A DNA stretch of 64,000 nucleotides from Bugulina stolonifera (Eukaryota > Bryozoa > Gymnolaemata > Cheilostomatida > Bugulidae): contig OW285192.1 of assembly GCA_935421135.1 (NCBI GenBank), positions 13,967,501 to 14,031,500 of the forward strand, read 5' to 3'. Position 1 is the stretch's first letter. Each line of letters opens with the position of its first letter. The notes under the pieces are model-generated. The model saw only the letters and a program-made list of their open reading frames with translations, did not search any database and was not told where the DNA came from. Shown here piece by piece: positions 13,101-22,711 of the stretch. The position numbers were made by a program, and so were the translations under genes.

Positions 13101-16100
13101 AAATGAAAATGAAGTTGAAAGGGCGGGAGAAGCTCATCAGTTCTTTGAAGGTTTACTCAGCGTAGTGTTTCCCAACATTGGACTGTCACAGGAGCTGATA
13201 ACCAAGTTCAATAAGAAAGTCACGTGCTGGAAAATATCTACTGACCCTAAGTATGTAGAATTCAGCTACCACTATGGGTCTGTACTTTAACTACTGATCA
13301 CCTATGGTCTGTGAGATCAACATTGAAGCTCTGTCACACGGTATAAATCGAGTGTTAACAGCAAATGACAATGGTGATAGCGACCTATATGTTTGTCCAG
13401 AGACCATAATTATGTGGATGATAAGTGCTAACATATATAATATATGTTAGCACTTGTGCTATAGCATATAGTATTTCTTGAGTGATGACAGCTGTGACTT
13501 TTGAATTGAGGAATGAAAACTCCAAGCTGCCACCAAGAGTGGACTAAAATAATGGTCTTTAACCATCATTCAGAAGCACAGCACAGTCGATGTAGTTAGG
13601 CAATGTTTCATGTATCTTACATGTACGTTGCAGAGTTACTGCATGCTTGAACACATTTTAAAAGTTTTCAGTTGCCGAACAGAGCCAGGCACACAATTAA
13701 TAATTTTGACTGTGTGGCCGGCTGCGTTATGCAGCTGAAAATTTTTATGGATAATATTCACCACTTAATAATTTCTACTTGCTCACTCATATTTAAAAAC
13801 TCAGTCAATTATCTCCTAATAACTGTTTTAGTTTCTACTGGTGTCAAAACGTGAAATGCTCAGAGGATGGTTTCGGGTTCATAGATGATGGTGTGTTGAT
13901 GCGTATCACTTGCCCGGAGTGCAGGAAGTCTACATGTAGGAAATGTCGTAAAGAGTGGGTTGCGGAGCATGAGCAGAGAACATGTGAAGAATTTACCACC
14001 TGGCAGAGAGAGAATACAGAAGAGTATCTGCAAGGAGGTTTGTGATATTACTAGGTGATATGGGTCAATAATTACCTACACAGCAGACCGTTTGCTCTGC
14101 TTAGGGTGATGGGTCTCGTTCTGGACCCAAATGGCGCATCATAAAAACCAAAACATCAGTTTTTTCACAGCATAACGTCCTGGACTCTTTTGAGATTGAT
14201 TAGTCTGGAGTGCAATAACTCTAATATTATAGCTAATTTTCATTTTTATCTCAGATAGATTTTCCTTATTCACCAAATGTTTGCTAATTAAGCTTGCGAA
14301 CTGGCAAAATGCCAAGGCCTTGTAGCCAGGCCAACAAAAGACGGAGCTGGCCTCTTGAAACTTACTACCGCTCATGGAGCCGGTTGGACAGTTTGTTATT
14401 GAGACTACACAGATCTGCATCTTTACAATTATCAGCCTTAAGTTAATATAGTTCATGAAAATTACATGAAAGTACATGAAACAGTACATGAAAGTACATG
14501 AAAGTACATGAAAGTACATGAAAATTTCTGCTGAAATTCCGTCAACATTGTTTTATTGTCATTTTATCATTACAGCGGATTTTATTAATGATGTGAGGAT
14601 AAAGTATGGTTATTCGAGAATAGGCTTACTAAAAACTCTTTGCTGGTGAGATTTGTAGAATGATGGTATATGTATTATTTCAGAGGCATTGAGGGATCAG
14701 ATGATAGAAGAACAAGGTATCCAGTGTCCCAAATGCAACTCAAAGTTCCATCTTTCCCGAGGTGGTTGCATGCACTGTACATGTCTCACCTGTCAATATC
14801 AATTCTGTTCGGGCTGCGGCGCCATGTTCTCAAAGAATTGTCCAAAGTACGTCCTTACATGTAGATGTCATCGACATGTATATTTCCGATATTTTATTAT
14901 AAATCATGTAATTATTATGTTAACACCGATGTATCACTAATATTATTTGCTGGTTTAATCACCATCTCGTACAGGTACATGCAAGTCCATCAGTGAGTTT
15001 ATTTTCCCTGAAAATATTGTTGTCCAACATTAAAACTATATCGTTAAACTGAGTTGCTGCGGGAAGAAGCTAGTTGCAAATGACAGTTAACAATTGTATA
15101 TTTAGTTCTTAAATTATTATTTTGGCATTTGGGGCTTTGAACCAGTCGTTTTAGGAAAAGAGTCGCAAATTTAGTGGAGGTTAAGAGCTGGTTTTAATAT
15201 TGCAATACAAGAAAAATGTTGTTGTGTTCTTAAGGAAGTTTATTGCTGACCATGAGATACTATCTATTACTTCTCTTGTTATTCATTAACTGTACTCATT
15301 ACATTACTCATTATAATGTACTCATTATAACATGTACTTCCTATTTGTACTGACTATTTATTTATAGTAGGAGAGAGTAAGCTTGCATACAAAATAGCTC
15401 TAAAGCATATGATAACCTATACATAAACATTGTAGTTGTACATTTAACAAGCTGCCAGCTTGGTAGCTACATGTAGCTTGCATATCCATAACAAATGTGT
15501 TAACGTGCTTTATTGAAATTAACAACTACATGTATATTCTGACCATTATGTAGAATTCCTGAGCTGAAGTGTCAACATCAAGGCTTCCATGGCCATCACC
15601 CACGGAACTGTTACTATTATATACGGGACTTTTCTGTAGCAGACCTGCAGAGGTTTCTAACAGACAACAGTGTTCAGTTTGAGTCTGGTAAAAAGGAAGA
15701 ACGTTGTATACGGGAAGTGGAGAATGATGATCGTGAGTTTGTATATTGGTAGCAATCTAGTAACAGATAATATGGACATAATTGTGGTGCAGGTCACTTC
15801 TAATTCTGTACATTTCTCTGCAACTTGTAGTTTTATTTTAATTGCTAATGGTCAGTGATCGTTGTCGTAGACAACATAACTCCAACTGCACATCATTGCT
15901 AGTGCATTGTATCATTGAGTGAGCAGCCTTAGCAGTTATTGGTAAAGGTTTATATGAGAACTGTTTTGATGGAACCTCATTTGAAGTAGTTCTTCACTTT
16001 TCATTTATGAACTTCTTATTTTTCTATGAAACAATCGAGCTTGATTACTTGTGGAAATTGGAATTTGCCACCATGGTTTTTATAAGGATTGTTTCTGATA

Positions 16101-16926
16101 AAACTAGCTGATGCATGCATCGGCTATCACAGCGACTGAGGATCCTGCCACACACGCTGAATGCCTTCAAATGATTTGAACCCAATAAATTATATTCAGT
16201 GTTTAATCGGAATGGCTGAATTGCAGAGGTTGTCGCTCCATGTGGCGGTGAGGAGGAGGAGACTGGACTGTGTAGAAAACATTATATAGAATATCTTTCA
16301 GCCATCATTAATACAAACAGACTGGAGGTGTTAACTTTGATGCCGGTAAGTGTTTGTCTTATGAGTCAACTCAATGATAGGTCATTCAGTGTGTCCATCA
16401 GTTTACCTTTGGTCAGGTTTATAAATAGACTGTTGTATATATATTAACGAAATATGTCCTAAGTTTATAAATAAATAAATGTTATGTAGATATTTAAATT
16501 CATTGATAAATACTCAATCTGTTCTGGTTTTTGACACTTTTTCAGTGTGGCTGTTAGATGTTTAGGAGTATATTTTTGATATTTACTGTAAAACTTGTCT
16601 AAAAACTGTGATATAAGCTGTGAAAGAGTGGAAGAAACCCTAAAGGCTGTGTAGTCTTCCTGAGTTGTCCTCTCTTGCATGAGCTGGAGATAAAAATGTC
16701 GCGTAGAAGAGTTCTTAAGCTGCCAAATGCAGAGTTTTTGCTTGTTTAACATTTGTATGTGTTATAGATTGGTGAGCTGAGATCAGAGTTGAGAAGAAAT
16801 GGGAAGGAGTTTCCTGACCAGGAAGAGGAGGGTGATGAGGAGGAGGACGAATACAGAGAACAACTTGTTCGTCTCATTAAGGAGAAATTACCGTTTAAGG
16901 ATTTATCAGCCTTCAAAAACTTTTAA
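4122..16926 (+). CDS. RNF31: HOIP-type RBR E3 ubiquitin ligase (LUBAC catalytic subunit), complete, 20 exons
   Basis: Coding exons: 4122-4179, 4409-4518, 5567-5752, 6207-6384, 6603-6787, 7253-7847, 8302-8456, 9138-9308, 9784-9842, 10033-10222, 10783-11070, 11538-11703, 12414-12706, 13012-13250, 13832-14037, 14684-14846, 14975-14992, 15554-15732, 16227-16345, 16768-16926. Phases agree throughout and give about 1238 aa (human HOIP is 1072). Domains: PUB about 20-180; B-box (CDMC..CETRSSKVC..CKPC) about 226-265; Pro-rich linker with SH3-type motifs 270-437; helical/UBA-like region 566-780; RING1 from Cys835; IBR about 958-1010; RING2 with GGCMH giving catalytic Cys about 1055; C-terminal LDD with GFHGHHPRNC. 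HOIP makes linear (Met1) ubiquitin chains in NF-kB and cell-death signalling; that role here is inferred from homology. Human HOIP has NZF fingers after the B-box; none is seen here. Exon 17 is an 18-nt microexon. Confidence 0.9.
5301..5397. repeat. Short tandem repeat, about 12-bp unit
   Basis: Imperfect repeats of ACTTGATCTACG type in HOIP intron 2. No coding signal. Confidence 0.8.
5761..5880. repeat. Tandem repeat, about 30-bp AT-rich unit
   Basis: Four or so copies of a TATAGTACATCTACACTG-containing unit directly after the donor site of HOIP exon 3. Confidence 0.8.
6840..6976. repeat. Minisatellite, about 15-bp unit
   Basis: About nine copies of a TACATGACCTAGTTA-type unit in the intron after HOIP exon 5. 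Confidence 0.85.
8011..8216. mobile_element. Fold-back MITE in HOIP intron 6
   Basis: The ends are long inverted repeats. The left arm from about 8011 (CTTGCACCATCTAAATCA, then CATTCAGAATCACATAAGC) matches the reverse complement of the right arm ending about 8216. Each arm is roughly 55-60 nt. There is no coding capacity. The target duplication is not clear, so the class cannot be set. Confidence 0.7.
13432..13457. repeat. Small perfect palindrome in HOIP intron 14
   Basis: GTGCTAACATATATAATATATGTTAGCAC-type inverted repeat (arms of about 12 nt). In the duplicated copy near 62776-62836 the same motif has been repeated, giving a longer array. Confidence 0.7.
14452..14523. repeat. 10-bp tandem repeat (AGTACATGAA)
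   Basis: About six copies in the HOIP intron before the RING2 exon. The duplicated copy near 63825 lacks the expansion, so it arose or was lost after the duplication. Confidence 0.8.
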
Positions 16927-18216
16927 TATTGTTTCCATGGTATCACGTCTTATGTTAGTGGTCTTAGGGATATTAGGTTAGTACAGCTTGGATGACCCTC
17001 CTGGGGTTACCACATGTACTATATTGTGTGTTGTGCATAATCACTTGAAATATCAGGAGTTATCCTTCTAATTTCAGAGGGAGAAGTTATCTTCTCTTAT
17101 TTCAAGCTGCGCAACTGCTAACTGTCTGAATAGTACAGATACTCTGCTATAGTGAATAGCATTCCGAATTTTATTGGCACCATTAAATGGATAGAAAATA
17201 AGAAAATCACTGTTTGGAGTTTTCATTAGTGCCGTGCACCTGTATTTATTTACAACAAACTTATGTAATATGTAATTATATAATACACACAATACAGTAC
17301 TAAAAGAGGAAATATTAGAGTTAACACGAGTTGACACAATACAGTGTATTATACATGTAGTAAGACAATCATGAGAGTTGATACACTACCATTATACAAG
17401 AGAGGTCAATGTAGTAGAAAAAATTCTTTATAATCTCATCTTACAAGAAATTGAACTACATTATTTTTGTTACTACATCAATATATTTATTTTTGTATTA
17501 CATCAATAAAAAGCTTGCATACTATTACATAACTAATATCGTTGACAGAACTTGACTTTACTTGACTAGTAACCTGTTTTAGCTATTCAACAAATAAGTT
17601 GGATGCTGGTTTTCATTATTCTATTTTTAGATTGTAGTCAGGTTGTTTTGTTTTCTTGCATCGTATTTTATATTACATACACTCTATTATGTAGATTGAA
17701 AAGGTCTTTGACTGCTAGCTGATTTTATATAAAAAGCTCATAATAACACAATCGTAAGATTTTTCTATGGTCCCTGCTTTCATCACAACTGATTATCTTA
17801 TCGATTATAGACAATGCAGCATATAGTCATGCTTTGGTTAACGTTTGATGTATATTGTAGACAAAATCTGTTGTATTCTTCTAACAGTTTATATAATGTA
17901 TGAGGTTACAGCTCAATCTCAACTCTTACTTCACCTATCGCAGAAGTGTTTATATACCAAAAATATATCTAATAGCTTACTAGCTATAAGCTATTCTAGC
18001 CAAAAGCTAGCTTTACACATAATATGACAGGAGGCGATGACTCCAAAAAAACACAACAGTAATTATTGTCATATTATAATGTCTCAACAGTTCAAGTACT
18101 CAGTCTATCTATAACATACATGTATTATTAACAATTTGCTGCCAAATCTTTCTATAGTAATATAAAAAGACAGGTCTTGTTTGGATCAATCTGGTTATGA
18201 TGGGACACCAGTGTAT
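16927..18216. other. Downstream flank of HOIP, no gene seen
   Basis: AT-rich sequence after the HOIP stop codon (TAA at 16924-16926). It should contain the 3' UTR and polyadenylation site, but no single signal stands out. It ends at the 4-bp duplication GTAT (18213-18216) that flanks the LTR element. Confidence 0.5.
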
Positions 18217-18706
18217 TGTAATGTTTTTGAGTGCTAGATCATACGAGAGCCGAGGGCTACACGTATGTGAAGGGCTTGGAAGGTGGTAGAGGCCGACCAA
18301 GTGTACCTTCTCCTCATTACATAAAAGAGTGAACAGTTATGGGTGCTCTTTATAGTGTAGATTGTAGATTATCTTAGACGTAGGCCGATGCCGAGACTCA
18401 TTGGAGCTCAGGACCGACGTAGGTCTAGTAGAGTTTATACTCCGAGGGAGTGATCTGTAGAGTTTATACTCCAAGGGAGTGTAGTGAAGAAGATCTAACC
18501 TTGAGAACCTAAGTCCGACGCTAGGTTCATTTAGAACCCGGGATCGGCCTAAGCCTAAGGGGTGGATAGAGATATTCTTAGCCTAGGATGAGGTGAACTC
18601 GAGCCGTACTGAATCCAAAGGATTCTCCGGTGGAGTTACCGCCTAAAGAGTAAGCCTCTGTAGGTTGAGTTAGGAGATGTTGCTTTATTCAAGCGCAATC
18701 AACAAC

Positions 18707-19272
18707 AGTAGTATAGTCAGTGCACTTCTATACAGACACTCACTCATTGACCCCTGTTTTCAACCAATCACAAGCCGGTATTTCCGATTTCAACCAATCA
18801 CAGAAGAGCACAAAAATTTTGCACACGACCTTGCCAAGGTCACCCCAAAATCCCCCCTTCTGATTGGTCGATAAAACATTTGCACACTTGACCCCAAACC
18901 CGGCCACGACCCCTTCCCTCCCTCCTTCCCACCCTCCTCCCCTCTCCCTCCCCACCCCCATTCTTCCCTCCTCCCCGCCACCGCCCTCGTCCCGTCCGCA
19001 CCGCCGCCGCCACCGCCGCCGCCACCACCACCCTCACCACCGCCGCCGCCACCGCCGCCACCGCCACCACCACCACCGTCATCACCGCCACCCCTCCTCC
19101 ACCCTGCCCACCCTCCCCCGCAACCCTCCCCCGCAACCCCCACTCACCCGAACGACCGGTCGTTTGAGGCGGTCAAGCCGCGTCCGCCTACGTTGCGTGC
19201 GGCGCCGATCGTACACGTGGAGGCGACGCCAGTGCCCCGTATCCACCGGGCCAAGTGACTAGGCCGCGGCCC
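18707..19272 (+). repeat. Polinton left terminal inverted repeat
   Basis: Matches the reverse complement of 27766-28314. The outer part contains CCAAT motifs (two CAACCAATCACA and one inverted GATTGGTCG). The inner part is a very GC-rich CCACCGCCG-type array, and the innermost part is a unique conserved segment ending near GGCCGCGGCCC. Reading frames in it encode Pro/Arg/His or Gly/Val runs and are not genes. Confidence 0.92.
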
Positions 19273-19304
19273 GCCGCCCATCCCGAGTTCCACTGGGGTG
19301 GGAC

Positions 19305-19312
19305 TATAAAAG
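19305..19312 (+). promoter_or_regulatory. TATA box for the first Polinton gene
   Basis: TATAAAAG lies about 54 bp upstream of the ATG at 19366, just inside the left inverted repeat. The CCAAT motifs of the repeat lie upstream of it. Confidence 0.65.
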
Positions 19313-19365
19313 ATAAGTTTGTCTGATGATAGTATTAATACAAAGAAGACTTAGTCATAGCAAAC

Positions 19366-19956
19366 ATGTCTTTTCTCACCGAAGGAGCAGCGGGGAGATA
19401 TGTACTTTTAAAGGAAGTCCTCCCGAAGTCTGTATGGGATTATATGATCAAAAGTAATATCGAAGGAACGAATAGTTCATGGATGTGGTATTGGGTTGAC
19501 AGACTTGCTCATAATTCCTTAGTGGTAGAGCTTGCCATCTATTTTAGAACACTTTCACTCTCTATGAATATCCCTTTTAAGATAGGATATGAAAAGTTGA
19601 GGAAAATGGCACTTTGTTATGAAGACTTAACAGGAGCTAGGTCAAGATTTTCATATATGGTAGAAACAAAAAACGCATCCGTTTCTTCTCCCTTACTCCT
19701 TCTTAGCAATGCGGAGTTGTCAACCTGGTGTAGAGTGGAGGTTGAGAAGATTATTGAAGATAGAAACTGGGATGAAACTGGTGTGGGAGCGGAGGCCACT
19801 TTTAACACTCACTTCTTACTATATCTGGATAATGAACCTGGTGGGGAAGGCTCAAAGAATGAACTCTATCATAGAGTATTGAACATATTAAAGGATGGGG
19901 CAAGAAGATGTCGCTTTGAGGATGGGAAGGAGAAATCGCGAGCGAAGAGGAGTTAA
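19366..19956 (+). CDS. Polinton protein of unknown function (196 aa)
   Basis: First gene of the element, just after the left inverted repeat and a TATA box. It starts at ATG 19366. The protein is mostly helical in composition, with a Trp-rich start (SVWDYM, SWMWYWVD), a central LRKMALCYEDLTGARSRFS segment and a basic end. I do not recognise a domain. It carries no polymerase, helicase or nuclease motif. The TAA at 19954 is followed by open reading in the same frame all the way to the next gene, so the two may have been one protein of about 400 aa or may be linked by readthrough. Confidence 0.7.
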   Translation: MSFLTEGAAGRYVLLKEVLPKSVWDYMIKSNIEGTNSSWMWYWVDRLAHNSLVVELAIYFRTLSLSMNIPFKIGYEKLRKMALCYEDLTGARSRFSYMVETKNASVSSPLLLLSNAELSTWCRVEVEKIIEDRNWDETGVGAEATFNTHFLLYLDNEPGGEGSKNELYHRVLNILKDGARRCRFEDGKEKSRAKRS

Positions 19957-20595
19957 AATGAAGAAAGCATCCCTGGTTTAATTCTTAGTAGAGGTAATAC
20001 GCTATATGCAGGGCGATTGTTTGGAGAACTAGATCCATCCAAAAATGGGTTAGAGGTGATAAGAAGCCCTTCACCAGGAGATGCTAGATTAGAGGTGAGA
20101 GAGTCTTCTACAGGAGAGACTAACCAGGTTATGATAGAAGAGGCTGAAATGTGTGACATTGGAGAAGTAGATTCATCTAAAAACGGGTTAGAGGAGATAA
20201 GAAGCCCTTCACCAGGAGAAGCTAGGGTGAAAGTGAGAGAGACTTCTACAGGAGAGAATAACCAGATTATGATAGAAGAGCAAACTCATGTAGAAACTAA
20301 AGAAGAGGCTGAAATGTGTGACAAAAGGGAACAAGAGATTAGAAAGATAGAACAAGAATTGGCACTAAAGAAAGTGGAATTGGCGAGAGCACTGGGGTGG
20401 AAAGAAGCACTAGAGATGCAACAGAGAATTGATGCAAGAAAAGAGAGAAGAGCAAATCGCATTGCCTTCTTAGAAAAAAAGTTAACAGAGGAAAGAATGG
20501 AAAAAGAGAGGTTAATGATGGAAATCGAGCGTTTGAAAAAGAAGAAGAAGAAGAAGAAGAAAAAATGGATAGTGTATCAATTATTGATCACATAA
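19957..20595 (+). CDS. Polinton coiled-coil protein, continuing the frame of the preceding gene
   Basis: The frame is open from directly after the upstream TAA to 20595. The only convenient internal start is non-ATG (TTG at 20017), which supports origin as the C-terminal part of the preceding protein. Two diverged copies of a block of about 47 aa follow each other (SKNGLEVIRSPSPG and SKNGLEEIRSPSPG). A long charged coiled coil comes next (KIEQELALKKVELARAL through LMMEIERLKK) and ends in a Lys run. At the Lys-coding A-rich run the next plausible coding segment shifts frame (see 20565-20699). Function unknown. Confidence 0.6.
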   Translation, partial: NEESIPGLILSRGNTLYAGRLFGELDPSKNGLEVIRSPSPGDARLEVRESSTGETNQVMIEEAEMCDIGEVDSSKNGLEEIRSPSPGEARVKVRETSTGENNQIMIEEQTHVETKEEAEMCDKREQEIRKIEQELALKKVELARALGWKEALEMQQRIDARKERRANRIAFLEKKLTEERMEKERLMMEIERLKKKKKKKKKKWIVYQLLIT

Positions 20596-20699
20596 TTCCC
20601 CACCTGGCTAACAAACTAGATGATGATGATGCAAAAGCAGGAGGGGAAGATACTAAACTGCCACAGTGGGTTCCAACAGGAGAAAGTAATGATGAATAA
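20565..20699 (+). CDS. Small acidic ORF, likely the shifted C-terminus of the coiled-coil protein
   Basis: A 44-aa frame begins with ATG inside the A-rich run at the end of the coiled-coil gene and ends TAA at 20697. It has SIIDHIIPHLANKL followed by DDDD and a polar tail. Its composition continues the acidic protein better than the short tail of the current frame does. It may be an independent mini-gene, a programmed shift product, or the result of an indel in the homopolymer. Confidence 0.45.
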   Translation: MDSVSIIDHIIPHLANKLDDDDAKAGGEDTKLPQWVPTGESNDE

Positions 20700-20739
20700 A
20701 AGTGTATAGATTCCAATTGTTCCCTCAAACAAGGGCAAG

Positions 20740-21147
20740 ATGTCAAAGCAAGAGGTAGTATGTAGAAATGAGAATTATGAAGATGTGGCTGATGGTCTCT
20801 TAGATGAAGTAGTAGCTATCTCTGCTGAAGAGGGAAGGGAGCAAATAGGAGAGAGAAGCAACAAAAGAAAGAAGTTCACATTCTACATAATCATAATACT
20901 ATTTATACTTTCTTGCTCATCTTTATCCCCATCAGTTTACACATATCTAAGTGATAGAGAACCACCCAATGGCAAAGACAAAGGAGTACTTAAGCAAGGA
21001 CACTTTTTAAAAACAAACACAACTCTATTAGCTACTCAACTGGATCAGCATGCGTCCACACCAAGAAATCGATCTTCGCTTGCAGAGTCCCTTCACAGCT
21101 CTAGTCTGTGGTCCAACAGGGAGTGGAAAAACGGAACTACTATTTAG
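20740..21147 (+). CDS. Polinton single-pass membrane protein (135 aa)
   Basis: Starts at ATG 20740. The N-terminal part of about 45 residues is acidic, then NKRKK precedes a hydrophobic segment FTFYIIIILFILSCSSL (about residues 47-63), consistent with one membrane span with the basic side at its N-terminal edge. The last 98 nt overlap the ATPase gene in another frame. No family match is recognised. Similar small membrane proteins are common in virus-like Polintons, but a role is only inferred. Confidence 0.55.
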   Translation: MSKQEVVCRNENYEDVADGLLDEVVAISAEEGREQIGERSNKRKKFTFYIIIILFILSCSSLSPSVYTYLSDREPPNGKDKGVLKQGHFLKTNTTLLATQLDQHASTPRNRSSLAESLHSSSLWSNREWKNGTTI

Positions 21148-21709
21148 TCTTATTAAGAAAGTTGATGAAATTGCTTCACCCACTCCTGTTGAAATCATTT
21201 ACTGCTATGGAGTTTGGCAACGCCGCTTTGAGGATTACAAGGATAAAGTAAGGTTTCATTCAGGACTCATTGATGTAGAGATGGATATAGAGCGTGATGG
21301 GAAGAATCGCTGGCTCATCATTGATGACTTGATGGGTGAAGTCGGGGGGAAAGAGACTACTAATGCAATCATTACAAACTTCAGTCACCACCTGAACATA
21401 AGCGTCTTTTTCTTACTACAGAACCTTTTCCCGAAGGATAATAGAACAGTGTCAATAAACTCGCAGTACTTTTTCTTGTTCAAGAACCCCAGAGACGGAA
21501 TGTCTGTTACCAATCTTGCAAAGCAGGCTTTTCCTCAGAGTACAAGAGCTGTTCAAGAAGCTTTTAGTGATGCTACACGTAAGCCACACTCTTTTCTATT
21601 CTTGAATCTTCGCCAGGAAACCCCGGAGTGGGCTAGACTGATCGGTAATTTTGCTTCTGAGCACTCTCCCATGACTGTATATATCCCGAATACCCTGGAA
21701 TATAAGTAG
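21050..21709 (+). CDS. A32/FtsK-HerA-type genome-packaging ATPase (Polinton ATP)
   Basis: Starts at ATG 21050, about 219 aa. Walker A is CGPTGSGKT (about residues 20-28) and Walker B is NRWLIIDDLM (about residues 86-95). A downstream NISVFFLLQNLFPKD segment matches the sensor/arginine region of the A32 group, and the C-terminal half includes SVTNLAKQAFP. Known Polinton ATPases are close to this length and are thought to pump DNA into capsids made by the element. The motifs are intact. It overlaps the preceding membrane-protein gene by 98 nt. Confidence 0.9.
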   Translation: MRPHQEIDLRLQSPFTALVCGPTGSGKTELLFSLIKKVDEIASPTPVEIIYCYGVWQRRFEDYKDKVRFHSGLIDVEMDIERDGKNRWLIIDDLMGEVGGKETTNAIITNFSHHLNISVFFLLQNLFPKDNRTVSINSQYFFLFKNPRDGMSVTNLAKQAFPQSTRAVQEAFSDATRKPHSFLFLNLRQETPEWARLIGNFASEHSPMTVYIPNTLEYK

Positions 21710-21774
21710 CATTCACATCTCTACTCTCTCCATAAACTGTCTTGGACTCGGAGAGAGCACATCCATCATCAAGC

Positions 21775-22143
21775 ATGAGATACATTAATTCGCCCAAGTA
21801 TTCTCCAAGGTTGAGGAGGAATGCCTTGAGTATATATGCACTGACAAAAGCATCTGCAACCATCAGAGATTCAACCATTGCTGAGGCTAACAAAGACCTT
21901 ATACTCGCTCTTGTTGAGTGTGCTAGAAATGTATTATTAGGACGTAATGTTCATCTGACTACCGCTCAGTTGAACTCTCTACGTCGACATAGAAGGGCCA
22001 TTGAGGATCTCACCAACTCTCGTACTAGTGTGAGGCAGAAAAAGTTAATCCTACAACGTGGCGGATTTTTAGGTCTTCTTTTGAAGCCATTGGCAAGTTT
22101 ACTCGGAGGTGTGCTTGGTGGATTAGGTGGTGGACAAAGGTGA
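21775..22143 (+). CDS. Small basic protein with Gly/Leu-rich hydrophobic C-terminus
   Basis: ATG 21775 (MRYINSPKYSP) gives about 122 aa. An in-frame non-ATG start further upstream is less likely. The middle is basic (LRRHRRAIEDL, SVRQKKLILQ) and the end is a hydrophobic Gly-rich stretch (GGFLGLLLKPLASLLGGVLG). This layout recurs in small Polinton/adintovirus-type proteins and could be membrane-active or capsid-internal; that is inference. The next gene starts one base after the TGA. Confidence 0.65.
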   Translation: MRYINSPKYSPRLRRNALSIYALTKASATIRDSTIAEANKDLILALVECARNVLLGRNVHLTTAQLNSLRRHRRAIEDLTNSRTSVRQKKLILQRGGFLGLLLKPLASLLGGVLGGLGGGQR

Positions 22144-22144
22144 A

Positions 22145-22711
22145 ATGAGTCTCAAGTTTTCTAAAAAGTATCTTCTTATGGATAAACATACATATGAATC
22201 AATGAATAGTAGAAACAACAAAAAAGAAGGAGAGCCTCTACCCTCACTCTCTACAAATGGGGATCTACTCTTGGCAGAAAAAAGCAGAAAAGATGTAATA
22301 TCTAACCTCAAAAACTCTAATACAGACATCTACTCTCAGCTAGAGCAACATACTCACAAAATGAATAGGTTCCTAAAAGAGTTGGAGAGATCACGCCATC
22401 CCCAGCAGGAGATGTATAATACATTAGAGGGAATTAACACTAGGTTTAATGAAATGCATACATGGAGACAAAGAGAAGAAGCACAAGAGCGAGGGCGAGA
22501 GAAAAAAAGAGATGATGAAAAGAGGCGAAGTGGTTCAAGGTCACCACTACCACACCCATATAGGAGAGAAACAAAACCAGAGAGGTCAGAAGCTGGCGCA
22601 CGTTGGAGTAGGAAGGGTGATAATAGAAGTCCTATCAAAGCTAGGTCTAGGCGAAAGCTTCCTAAAACCCCTCTTGCAAGCGATAGTAAAAACGAAAGAT
22701 GGATGATATAG
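22145..22711 (+). CDS. Basic, charged Polinton protein with KYLLM start motif
   Basis: ATG 22145 lies one base after the previous stop. The N-terminal MSLKFSKKYLLMDKHTYESM resembles a short conserved start seen in Polinton small structural proteins. A helical middle follows, then a long basic, Ser/Arg-rich tail (KRRSGSRSPLP, KARSRRKLPKTP). About 188 aa. It overlaps the integrase start by 13 nt. A DNA-binding or core role is a guess from composition. Confidence 0.6.
   Translation: MSLKFSKKYLLMDKHTYESMNSRNNKKEGEPLPSLSTNGDLLLAEKSRKDVISNLKNSNTDIYSQLEQHTHKMNRFLKELERSRHPQQEMYNTLEGINTRFNEMHTWRQREEAQERGREKKRDDEKRRSGSRSPLPHPYRRETKPERSEAGARWSRKGDNRSPIKARSRRKLPKTPLASDSKNERWMI

Larger units (their letters stand above)
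11977..14695 (+). repeat. Source copy of a segmental duplication (HOIP RING1-IBR block)
   Basis: Similarity to 60685-64000 starts inside the intron before HOIP exon 13 (shared TAGTAACCATAGCAACCAT) and continues to the right edge of the window. It covers exons 13-15, the start of exon 16 and their introns. Exons are nearly identical and introns are clearly alignable, which points to a fairly recent DNA-level duplication rather than retrocopying. Confidence 0.9.

Noticed and set aside
16465..16752. 95-codon minus-strand frame in the last HOIP intron
   Set aside because: No homology recognised and no splice or start context. A short segment resembles sequence near 39490 and may be an old repeat, but the evidence is too thin to annotate.
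18790..19262. Long overlapping frames rich in Pro, Arg, His, Gly or Val on both strands (and again at 27729-28386)
   Set aside because: They lie in the GC-rich triplet array of the Polinton inverted repeats. Low-complexity composition and presence at both ends show they are not genes.
19366..20595. Candidate alternative polymerase or helicase in the Polinton 5' genes
   Set aside because: No Walker A, polymerase or HUH nuclease motif is visible, and the second part is a coiled coil with a Lys run.
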